From assembly GCF_020216065.1 (NCBI RefSeq), contig NZ_JAIWNA010000011.1, forward strand, positions 122,037 to 170,706: DNA of 48,670 bases, written 5' to 3'. Origin of the DNA: Nocardia rosealba. GTDB taxonomy: Bacteria; Actinomycetota; Actinomycetes; Mycobacteriales; Mycobacteriaceae. Position numbers and translations under genes: made by a program. Positions 40,067-47,327 of this stretch are shown here, one piece after another (position 1 is the first letter of the stretch; each line of letters opens with the position of its first letter). The notes beneath the pieces are model-generated. The model worked only from the letters and a program-made list of their open reading frames with translations. It did no database searches and was not told the origin of the DNA.

Positions 40067-40118
40067 TAGCTGCCGGGTATGTCCGATCCGGCTGTGTACC
40101 CGCCGGGAAAGGGATGCT

Positions 40119-41414
40119 GTGACCATCGACAACGATGTCGTCGACGCGCTGGCCGCCGAGCTGCTCGGTCCGCACATCAAGAGCGGCCCACCCGCAGCGT
40201 GGGGACACACGGTCCGCGAATACCTCACGGGCACACCGCAACTCACGCACTGGCAGACGCCGCTGCTCACCCTCGACCGCGCCGCCCTCGACGCCAACCG
40301 GGCGCTGATGGCCGACTGGAGCAGTGCCGGTGGTGTCGCGCTCGCCCCGCACGGCAAGACCACCATGGCGCCGCAGCTGTGGCGCGAACAGCTGCGGGCA
40401 GGCGCCTGGGGGATCACCCTGGCCACCGCCTGGCAGGCACAGCTCGCCCGCTCCTTCGGGGTCGGCCGGATCCTGCTCGCCAACGCGCTGGTCGACCCGA
40501 TCGGGCTGGCCTGGGTGGCCGAGGAGTCGGCGCGCGACGAGAATTTCGAGTTCTACTGCTGGGCCGACAGCGTCGCCACCGTCGAACTGATGGACAAGAT
40601 CCTGCGCGACACCGCGCCCGGTCCGCCGGTCCGCGTGCTCGTCGAACTGGGTGGCGCGCATGGCCGTACCGGTGCGCGGACCCGTGCCGAGGCGCTCGCG
40701 GTCGCGCACGCCCTGGTGGGCAGTGAACGTCTCGTGCTGGCGGGCGTGGGTGGATACGAAGGCGCGCTCGCCCACGATCGCACCCCCGCGGCGCTGACCG
40801 CGGTTCGTGGCTATCTGCGCGAACTCGCCTCCCTGCACATCGAACTCGGCGAGCTGTATTCCGGGCCCGCTGTCGTCTCGGCGGGTGGCAGTGCCTATCC
40901 CGAACTGGTCGTCGAGGAACTGGCCAGCCTCGGATCGGATCAGCTGCCGACCGCGCCGGGATCAACCACCGTGGTGTTGCGTAGCGGGGCGTACCTCGTC
41001 CACGACGACGGCTTCTACGCGGGCATCTCCCCGCTGAGCGCCCCCGCCGCCGACCCCGGCTTGCGTTCGGCGATGCACGGCTGGGCTCGGGTCGTCTCGC
41101 GTCCGGAGCCGGAACTCGCCCTGCTCGACGGCGGCAAACGCGATTTCCCCTTCGACGAGGGCCTGCCGACACCGCAACTCGTGGTCGGGGGGTCGGCACT
41201 CCCGTCGGGCGCGCATGTGAGCGCGCTCAACGACCAGCACACCTTCCTGCGTCTGCCCGGTGCCACGTTCGCGGATCTTCCCGTGGGAAGTGTTGTTCGG
41301 TTGGGTCTTTCGCATCCCTGTACCGCCTTCGACAAATGGCGGCTCATTCCCGTGATCGACACCGCCGAGACGGCGCACCCGCGCGTGGTCGACCTCATCC
41401 GCACCTACTTCTGA
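40119..41414 (+). CDS. PLP-dependent dehydratase/deaminase of the D-serine dehydratase/D-threonine aldolase family
   Basis: A 431-residue fold-III PLP enzyme (alanine-racemase barrel plus beta domain). Lys80 in APHGKTTMAPQ is the expected PLP lysine. His399 and Cys401 in LSHPCTAFDKW match the HxC metal site of eukaryotic-type D-serine dehydratase, so metal-assisted beta-elimination is likely. Family members act on D-serine, D-threonine or, by my memory, D-glucosaminate. With a KDPG aldolase and sugar kinase beside it, D-glucosaminate to 2-keto-3-deoxygluconate is an attractive but unproven role. The GTG has AAAGGG upstream. First of four tightly spaced plus-strand genes. Confidence 0.88.
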   Translation: MTIDNDVVDALAAELLGPHIKSGPPAAWGHTVREYLTGTPQLTHWQTPLLTLDRAALDANRALMADWSSAGGVALAPHGKTTMAPQLWREQLRAGAWGITLATAWQAQLARSFGVGRILLANALVDPIGLAWVAEESARDENFEFYCWADSVATVELMDKILRDTAPGPPVRVLVELGGAHGRTGARTRAEALAVAHALVGSERLVLAGVGGYEGALAHDRTPAALTAVRGYLRELASLHIELGELYSGPAVVSAGGSAYPELVVEELASLGSDQLPTAPGSTTVVLRSGAYLVHDDGFYAGISPLSAPAADPGLRSAMHGWARVVSRPEPELALLDGGKRDFPFDEGLPTPQLVVGGSALPSGAHVSALNDQHTFLRLPGATFADLPVGSVVRLGLSHPCTAFDKWRLIPVIDTAETAHPRVVDLIRTYF

Positions 41415-41423
41415 CGGACGACC

Positions 41424-43031
41424 ATGACCTCCTTGCTCTTTCGTGACATCGATATCGTCGACGGCACCGGCGGACCACGTACCCACGGTGACGTCCTCGT
41501 CAACGACGGCCGCATCGCCGAGATCGCCGACTCGATCCACACCGACGCCCGCGTGGTCGGTGTGCGGCCGGGCTCGGTCCTCGCGCCGGGCTTCATCGAT
41601 ATGCACGCCCATTCGGATCTGTACCTGCTCACCCACCCCGAGCACATCCCGAAGATCACCCAGGGCGTCACCACCGAGGTGATCGGGCAGGACGGGCTGT
41701 CCTACGCGCCGATCGACGACGCCGCACTCGCGCTGGTGCGCAAGCAGATCGCCGGCTGGAACGGCAATCCCGCCGATTTCGACTTCTCCTGGCGCACCGT
41801 CGGGCAGTACCTGGACCGGCTCGACCAGGGCATCACGCCCAACGCGGCCTACCTGGTGCCGCAGGGCACGCTGCGCCTGCTCGTCGTGGGCGCCGACCAG
41901 CGTGCGGCCACCACCGCCGAAATCGACCGGATGTGCGCACTGCTCGCACAGGGGCTCGACGAGGGCGCGGTCGGCATGTCGAGCGGGCTCACCTATACGC
42001 CCGGAATGTATGCCGACACTGGTGAACTCGCCGCCCTGTGTGCCGTCGTCGCCTCCTACGGTGGCTTCTACGCTCCGCACACCCGCTCCTACGGCGCGGG
42101 CGCGCTGGAGGCCTACGCCGAGATGATCGGTCTGGCGAAGGCCACCGGCTGCGCCCTGCACCTGACCCACGCCACCATGAACTTCGGCGTGAATCGCGGT
42201 CGCGCACCGGAATTGCTCGCCACGATCGCCCAGGCCCGCGCCGACGGCTGCGACATCACCCTCGACACCTATCCGTACCTGCCCGGCTCGACGACGCTGT
42301 CGGCATTGCTGCCCAGCTGGGCGATGTCGGGCGGTCCCGACGCCGCGCTGGACCGGCTCGGCGACCCGGCCGCGCGCAGCCGCATCGCCACCGATGTGGA
42401 CGTGCACGGGTCCGACGGGTGTCACGGTGTCACGGTCGAGTGGGAGACCATCCAGATCAGCGGTGTCGGCAACGACGAACTCGCCGAGCACGTCGGCCGC
42501 ACCGTCGCCGAGATCGCCGCCGAGCGCGGCACCGCGCCCGTCGAGGTGTTCTTCGAGCTGCTGGTCCGCGACCAGCTGGCCACCACCATCCTGCAGCACG
42601 TGGGCCACGAGGAGAACGTGCGCGCGATCATGGTCGACGCCGGGCACATGGGCGGCAGCGACGGTTTGCTCGTCGGCGCCCGCCCGCACCCGCGCGCGTG
42701 GGGCACCTTCCCGCGCTACCTGTCGCGCTATGTCCGTGAGCTCGGCGTCCTCGGTCTCGAGGACTGCGTGCATCACCTCACCGGCCGTCCCGCCGCCCGG
42801 TTGCGGCTGGCCGAGCGCGGGCTGATCCGGCCCGGTTTCGCCGCCGACCTGGTGGTGTTCGATCCGGCGACGATCCACGACACGGCCACGTTCGAGCAGC
42901 CACGTCAGCAGGCGCGTGGTATCCAGCATGTGCTGGTCAACGGCGAATTCGCCGTGGAGAACGGCACCGCGACCGGGGTCCGCGCCGGTCGTGCCCTGCG
43001 GATGGACGCCACGCGAGAGGAGACCCGATGA
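41424..43031 (+). CDS. D-aminoacylase-type N-deacylase (amidohydrolase superfamily)
   Basis: A 535-residue metal-dependent amidohydrolase of the N-acyl-D-amino-acid deacylase group. His61 and His63 lie in GFIDMHAHSDL; later His residues are in LHLTHATM and related strands; the catalytic Asp lies in GSDGLL near 413, followed by HPRAWGTFPR. At the position where classical D-aminoacylases have the metal-binding Cys (NCG), this protein has Asp90 in GQDGLSYAP, so it is a variant subgroup. It would release an acyl group from an N-acyl-D-amino acid or an N-acyl amino-sugar acid. It starts 9 bases after the dehydratase and overlaps the aldolase start by 4. Confidence 0.9.
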   Translation: MTSLLFRDIDIVDGTGGPRTHGDVLVNDGRIAEIADSIHTDARVVGVRPGSVLAPGFIDMHAHSDLYLLTHPEHIPKITQGVTTEVIGQDGLSYAPIDDAALALVRKQIAGWNGNPADFDFSWRTVGQYLDRLDQGITPNAAYLVPQGTLRLLVVGADQRAATTAEIDRMCALLAQGLDEGAVGMSSGLTYTPGMYADTGELAALCAVVASYGGFYAPHTRSYGAGALEAYAEMIGLAKATGCALHLTHATMNFGVNRGRAPELLATIAQARADGCDITLDTYPYLPGSTTLSALLPSWAMSGGPDAALDRLGDPAARSRIATDVDVHGSDGCHGVTVEWETIQISGVGNDELAEHVGRTVAEIAAERGTAPVEVFFELLVRDQLATTILQHVGHEENVRAIMVDAGHMGGSDGLLVGARPHPRAWGTFPRYLSRYVRELGVLGLEDCVHHLTGRPAARLRLAERGLIRPGFAADLVVFDPATIHDTATFEQPRQQARGIQHVLVNGEFAVENGTATGVRAGRALRMDATREETR

Positions 43032-43669
43032 ATCCGCTGCTGAGCTCGTCGTCACGGGCGATGGAGGTGATCCGGGCCGACCGGGCGCTCACCGTCGTCC
43101 GCGCACCCGCCGTCCCCGATCCCGTCGCACTGGCCGAGGCACTGGCCGGCGCGGGGTTGCGTGCGGTCGAATTCACCTTCACCACCCTCGGTGTGCTCGA
43201 CGCGATCGCGAAGGCGCGCAGTGCCGCCGACGCGGTGATCGGCGTGGGTACCGTCACCACCCGCGACCAGGCGGCGGCGGCCGTCGACGTCGGCGCACAG
43301 TTCCTCGTCACCCCCGCGGTGCGCCCGGAGGTCGCCGAAGTCGCTGTGACGAACCAGATTCCGGTCATCATGGGGGCTTTCACACCCACGGAGGTGCTGG
43401 CGGCGGTCGACCTGGGTGCGGCAGCGGTGAAGATCTTCCCCGCCCGCTCGCTCGGCCCCGCCTACCTCAAAGACCTGCTCGGCCCGTTCCCGCACGTGTT
43501 CCTGATTCCCTCCGGCGGCGTCAACGCGCACAACGCGCGGGAATACCTGCAGGCGGGCGCCATCGCCGTCACCGCGGGCACCGAGGTGGTCGCGCCCCTG
43601 GACGTCGCGAGCTCGCGCTGGTCCGAGATCGGCTCGCGGGCCGCACGTTTCGTTCATTCGCTGGATTGA
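43028..43669 (+). CDS. eda: KDPG/KHG aldolase (Eda family)
   Basis: A 213-residue class I aldolase that cleaves 2-keto-3-deoxy-6-phosphogluconate to pyruvate and glyceraldehyde-3-phosphate. The Schiff-base Lys135 lies in AAVKIFPAR and the general acid/base Glu48 in AVEFTFTT; the phosphate site is in LIPSGGVNAHNAREYL. The ATG overlaps the deacylase stop (ATGA), so it is coupled. It gives the strongest clue that the cluster feeds a sugar acid into an Entner-Doudoroff-like end. A related 2-keto-3-deoxy acid phosphate could also be the substrate. Confidence 0.93.
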   Translation: MNPLLSSSSRAMEVIRADRALTVVRAPAVPDPVALAEALAGAGLRAVEFTFTTLGVLDAIAKARSAADAVIGVGTVTTRDQAAAAVDVGAQFLVTPAVRPEVAEVAVTNQIPVIMGAFTPTEVLAAVDLGAAAVKIFPARSLGPAYLKDLLGPFPHVFLIPSGGVNAHNAREYLQAGAIAVTAGTEVVAPLDVASSRWSEIGSRAARFVHSLD

Positions 43670-43680
43670 GAGGTTTGTCC

Positions 43681-45111
43681 ATGGGCGCCACAGTCGACTG
43701 GTTGCGCACCACCACCCCCGGGTTGCTGGTGCTGTGCGGTCTCGCGATCGCCGTACTGCTCATCGCCATTATCAAGATCAAACTGGAGCCGTTCGTCGCG
43801 CTGCTGCTCACCGGTCTGTTATTGGCGCTGGCCGCCGGGCTACCGGTCTCCGAGATCGTCGGCACCCCGCTCAAGGCGGGTGAGTCGCTGCTCGAGACCG
43901 GCTTCGGCAATATTCTCGGACACATCGCGGTGATCATCGGGCTCGGCACCGTGCTCGGTGCGATCCTCGAAAGATCCGGTGGTGCCGATGTTCTCACCGA
44001 CAAGCTGCTGCGGGTGTTCGGTGAGAAGGGCGCGCCCGTCGCGATGGGCATCCTCGGTCTCATCTTCGGCATCCCGGTGTTCTTCGACATCGGTATCTTC
44101 GTCCTGGCACCCCTGATCTACGTCGCGGCCAAGCGCGGTGGGCGATCGCTGGTGCTCTACGCCATGCCCATGCTGGCCGGTCTGTCCATGACGCACGCGT
44201 TCCTGCCGCCGCATCCTGGCCCGGTCGCGCTCGGTGGGCTGCTCGGGGTGAGTCTCGGCTGGTTGATCGTGATGGGATTCGTCTGCGGCATACCGGGTTT
44301 CATCGCGGCGGGCATCCTGTGGGGCACCTATATCGGCAAGCGCGTCTTCGTACCGGTTCCCGAGGAATTCGTTCCGCTCGAACCCGACACCGACGACGAG
44401 GAAGGCGGCATCGTCGCCACCGGCGTGGTCACCAAGGCGCCACCCTCGGTGGCGTTGATCGGCGCCATCATCGCCATCCCGCTGGTACTGATCCTCGGCG
44501 CCACCTTCGGATACCAACTGCTGGACAAGGATTCGTCCCTGCTGCAGGTGCTCACCTTCTTCGGCACGCCCGCCGTGGCACTGCTCATCACCGTGCTCGT
44601 GGCGTTCTACCTGCTCGGTATCCGGCGTGGCTCCACCGTGCAGGAACTCAGCGTCATCACGGCCGAATCGCTCAAACCGGTCGGCATGGTGCTGCTGGTC
44701 GTCGGTGCGGGCGCGTTCTTCGGCAAGGTCATCTCGGCCACCGGTATCGGCACCGCCCTGGCCGACACGATGTCGGCGGCCGGCCTGCCCGTCATCGTGC
44801 TCGCCTACCTCATCAGCTGCGGCCTGCGTATCGCCCAGGGTTCGGCCACGGTCGCCATCGTCACCACCGGCGGCATCGTCGCCCCGCTGGTCGCCGAGCA
44901 GAACTACTCGCAGATGTCGATCGCCCTGATCGCCATGGCGATCGCCGCGGGCTCGATCATCCTCAGCCACGTGAACGACGGCGGTTTCTGGATCATCGCG
45001 AAGTACTTCAACATGACGGTGAAACAGACACTGCAGACGTGGACGGTGCTCGAAACCGTGTTGTCAGTGGTGAGTTTCGCGGTCGCGGCGCTGCTGTTCT
45101 CGATCGTGTAG
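43681..45111 (+). CDS. GntP family gluconate-type permease
   Basis: A 476-residue membrane transporter with about 12 segments of the gluconate:H+ symporter (GntP) family. Typical stretches are ETGFGNILGHIAVIIGLGTVLGAILE (around 78-103), GIPVFFDIGIFVLAPLI, the THAFLPPHPGPVA loop, and the C-terminal SHVNDGGFWIIAKYFNMTV. Members carry gluconate, idonate, D-serine or other hydroxy acids, which suits uptake of a sugar acid. The ATG has GAGAGG upstream and lies 11 bases after eda. The last 48 bases overlap the convergent metallo-hydrolase gene. Confidence 0.94.
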   Translation: MGATVDWLRTTTPGLLVLCGLAIAVLLIAIIKIKLEPFVALLLTGLLLALAAGLPVSEIVGTPLKAGESLLETGFGNILGHIAVIIGLGTVLGAILERSGGADVLTDKLLRVFGEKGAPVAMGILGLIFGIPVFFDIGIFVLAPLIYVAAKRGGRSLVLYAMPMLAGLSMTHAFLPPHPGPVALGGLLGVSLGWLIVMGFVCGIPGFIAAGILWGTYIGKRVFVPVPEEFVPLEPDTDDEEGGIVATGVVTKAPPSVALIGAIIAIPLVLILGATFGYQLLDKDSSLLQVLTFFGTPAVALLITVLVAFYLLGIRRGSTVQELSVITAESLKPVGMVLLVVGAGAFFGKVISATGIGTALADTMSAAGLPVIVLAYLISCGLRIAQGSATVAIVTTGGIVAPLVAEQNYSQMSIALIAMAIAAGSIILSHVNDGGFWIIAKYFNMTVKQTLQTWTVLETVLSVVSFAVAALLFSIV

Positions 45112-46104
45112 CGGTTCGGCCGAAACCGGGCTGTCCTGCGTGGGCAGCCCGGTCGCGCTGCCTTCGGTCCATGCGCAGGCGGCCCGGTGGTCGTGGCTGG
45201 GGACGATGCGGACCGCATCGCGAACAGCGTGCAGGCGATGGATCGTTCGCCAGGCCCCGGTGCGGTCGTCGTCGGCCAGCGCACCGGGGTAGCCCGACTT
45301 CTGCCGCAGCTCGGTGGTCTGGAGGTTGTGCCAGACCGCGTCGCCCGCCAGCAGGACGGGTCCGCGTGCGGTGCGGAGCAGAATTCCGATGCTGCCCGGT
45401 GTGTGCCCGGCCAGATCGACCAGCACCACCGCGCCGTCGCCGAACAGATCGTGGCTCGCGGCGAAGGTGAGGACGGGCGGGCCGTCGAGTTCGTAGCAAT
45501 CGAGCGGGCGATCGCGGACGGCTTGCCGCACGCCGCCGACGGGGGCGACCGGGCCGGTCATCGCCCACCGGTGTTCGGGCCGATGTAGCCGCAACGGCAG
45601 GTCCGGCAGATCGAGCAGTCCGGCGACATGGTCCCAGTGCAGGTGGGTGGGCAGCGCGAAGTCGATGTCGTAGGCATCGATTCCGTTGCGCTGCAAAGAC
45701 TCTCGGATGTCGAGCACATCGCTCGGTGGGTTCACCGCGAGCCGCAGCACCCGCGGTAGTTCGGCTATCGCCCGGCGCCGCACGTCGACGCAGATGCCCG
45801 GGTCGACGAGGAAGGTCGCCCGGGGGTGCCGCACAACGAAGGCCGTCATCGCGGATTCGATCCGGCGCGGAGTGAACACACCTTCGACGACGGCGGCGGT
45901 CGGCACGCTGCGGGCGTTCTGCGCCAAGGCGACCAGTTCGACCGTTGTCGAGCCACGCGGTAATCCGTTGTCGCGCAGTGCGGAAAGGAATCGGCGATCG
46001 GGTCGCCGCGGCAGTACAGCCCCGGTGATCGCCGTCGTCGCGGCGCGGCAGCATTGCCACATATCCGGCGTCGCTACTCGCTCGCCCCTGTGTTCGGTTG
46101 TCAT
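45064..46104 (-). CDS. Metallo-beta-lactamase-fold hydrolase
   Basis: A 346-residue MBL-fold protein. The metal motif is THLHWDH (HxHxDH), with further ligands in LAGHTPGS and LLAGDAVWHN and the final His in PSHDHR. It resembles quorum-quenching lactonases and related hydrolases, but the substrate is unknown. The C-terminal ~15 residues are charged and lie in the overlap with gntP. The ATG at 46104 is 6 bases from a TAGCGT -10 box, so it is leaderless. It diverges from a MerR regulator and is its likely target. Confidence 0.88.
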   Translation of the reverse strand: MTTEHRGERVATPDMWQCCRAATTAITGAVLPRRPDRRFLSALRDNGLPRGSTTVELVALAQNARSVPTAAVVEGVFTPRRIESAMTAFVVRHPRATFLVDPGICVDVRRRAIAELPRVLRLAVNPPSDVLDIRESLQRNGIDAYDIDFALPTHLHWDHVAGLLDLPDLPLRLHRPEHRWAMTGPVAPVGGVRQAVRDRPLDCYELDGPPVLTFAASHDLFGDGAVVLVDLAGHTPGSIGILLRTARGPVLLAGDAVWHNLQTTELRQKSGYPGALADDDRTGAWRTIHRLHAVRDAVRIVPSHDHRAACAWTEGSATGLPTQDSPVSAEPLHDREQQRRDRETHH

Positions 46105-46110
46105 GGAGCT

Positions 46111-46141
46111 ACGCTAAAACTTCAGGTGGACCTGAAGTAAA
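46111..46141 (-). promoter_or_regulatory. MerR-type promoter of the MBL gene, 19-base spacer
   Basis: On the minus strand, -35 TTTACT (46141-46136) and -10 TAGCGT (46116-46111) are 19 bases apart. The spacer is the typical long one that MerR activators correct by twisting DNA. The start codon at 46104 follows the -10 by 6 bases. Confidence 0.65.
46119..46138. promoter_or_regulatory. 20-bp perfect dyad, MerR operator
   Basis: ACTTCAGGT, GG, ACCTGAAGT: perfect 9-bp arms lying in the promoter spacer of the MBL gene and just before the divergent MerR gene. Confidence 0.85.
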
Positions 46142-46150
46142 GAGGCGAAC

Positions 46151-46573
46151 GTGACCGATACCGCCGGACCGCGCCGAATCGGTGATGTCGCCGTCGAACT
46201 GGGTGTCGCCACCCATGTGCTCCGTCATTGGGAGGACGTCGGGGTGCTCGTTCCGCCCCGGGCGCCGGGTGGTCAGCGGGTCTACAGCGATGACCTGGTG
46301 GTGCGGGCTCGTCTGGTGCTGCTCTGTCAGCGCGCCGGGCTTTCGCTGGCCGAGATCAAGGACCTGTTCGCGGCTCGGTCGCGTGCGGAGCGGGTCGAAC
46401 TCTTCGCGGGCAAGCAGGCCGAACTCGGTGCGCGCGTGCGTGATCTCACGCGCACCATCGAATTCCTCGCCCACGTCCTGCGCTGTACACACCCGATCGT
46501 CGATGAATGTCCGGAGTGCGTCGGGTTCAGTCGCGAGGATGCGGCGAAACGCATCGGCGCGTTGTTCGGGTAG
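46151..46573 (+). CDS. MerR family regulator with a C-terminal Cys cluster
   Basis: A 140-residue MerR protein. The winged helix is RIGDVAVELGVATHVLRHWED, then GGQRVYSDDLVVRARLVLLC and a dimerisation helix. The C-terminal part has Cys112, Cys120 and Cys123 (RCTHPIVDECPEC), a likely metal- or redox-sensing site. The GTG at 46151 has AGAGG upstream. It faces the MBL-fold gene across a 46-base gap with the perfect dyad and probably controls both itself and that gene. Confidence 0.9.
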   Translation: MTDTAGPRRIGDVAVELGVATHVLRHWEDVGVLVPPRAPGGQRVYSDDLVVRARLVLLCQRAGLSLAEIKDLFAARSRAERVELFAGKQAELGARVRDLTRTIEFLAHVLRCTHPIVDECPECVGFSREDAAKRIGALFG

Positions 46574-46598
46574 CCGGGTGCGTCGGCCGCGAGGTGCG

Positions 46599-47165
46599 TC
46601 AGCGCGCCTTTCGGGCAGGCGACGAGAGGGTTCGAGTCAGCCGTTCGAGCGCCTCGCGGGGGTCTTTGCCGTGCTCCGCGCCGGTGAGGCGATGGATGAC
46701 CGCGCCGTCCATGTAGTCGACGAGGATTCCGGCATCGACCGGGCCGATGCCCGCCTGAGCGGCGAGCTCGACCGCCTGCTCGCGTAGTCGGCCGTGCCCG
46801 CGTCGCAGCGATTCGGCAACGGTCGGCATCGCTTGGGATTCGCCGAAGAGGGCGAGGCGGGCCTGGGTGCGGATGCGGTCGGCGGTCGTCGCGTGGGTGA
46901 TGAACCGGGCCAATGCGTCGACGAGGTGGTCGACGGTGGGCGGCCCGAGAACGCGGTGCAGGGTGCTCCAATCGGCGTGATCGCGCTGCTCGAGACGTTC
47001 GGCCACTCCGCACAGCAGCGCTTCCCTGGTGCGGAAGTAGTTCGACGTGGAGCCGGTGGGCAGGTCGGCGGCTTGGTCTACGGCGCGATGGGTAAGGCCA
47101 CGTGAGCCGCGCGTGCCCAATACCTCGATGGCCGCGTCGAGGATCTGTTCGCGTTTGGTTGCCAC
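46599..47165 (-). CDS. TetR family regulator of the adjacent FAD monooxygenase
   Basis: A 188-residue TetR protein. The HTH covers about 5-50 (REQILDAAIEVLGTRGSRGLT, then HRAVDQAADLPTGSTSNYFR). The C-terminal domain is TetR_C-like with VDYMDGAVIHRLTG. The GTG at 47165 is 6 bases from the -10 TAGTAT (47177-47172), so the gene is leaderless. The first of three operators overlaps that -10. It diverges from the monooxygenase and likely represses both genes. Confidence 0.92.
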   Translation of the reverse strand: MATKREQILDAAIEVLGTRGSRGLTHRAVDQAADLPTGSTSNYFRTREALLCGVAERLEQRDHADWSTLHRVLGPPTVDHLVDALARFITHATTADRIRTQARLALFGESQAMPTVAESLRRGHGRLREQAVELAAQAGIGPVDAGILVDYMDGAVIHRLTGAEHGKDPREALERLTRTLSSPARKAR

Positions 47166-47171
47166 ACCTCG

Positions 47172-47177
47172 ATACTA
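47172..47177 (-). promoter_or_regulatory. -10 box TAGTAT of the TetR gene (leaderless)
   Basis: TAGTAT on the minus strand lies 6 bases before the GTG at 47165 and is partly inside operator 1. Confidence 0.5.
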
Positions 47178-47229
47178 CGGACGTAGTGATGGACACTACA
47201 CCCGTAGTGTCAGGCACTACAGCTGTAGT
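47174..47229. promoter_or_regulatory. Three ACTAC-N4-GTAGT operators with 21-bp spacing
   Basis: Sites at 47174-47187, 47195-47208 and 47216-47229 each read ACTAC, four bases, GTAGT. The centre site extends to perfect 7-bp arms (ACACTAC/GTAGTGT). Centre-to-centre distance is exactly 21 bases twice, two DNA turns, so three repressor dimers would sit on one face. They lie in the TetR/monooxygenase gap. Confidence 0.85.
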
Positions 47230-47327
47230 ACGGTGGCATCGCACCGGGAAGGGCGTCGTGTGGAAACCCCTCCCGGTCCGCAAGTGGTACCCGGACAGGG
47301 ATCGTCACTCGATACGAAGGGTTCGGA

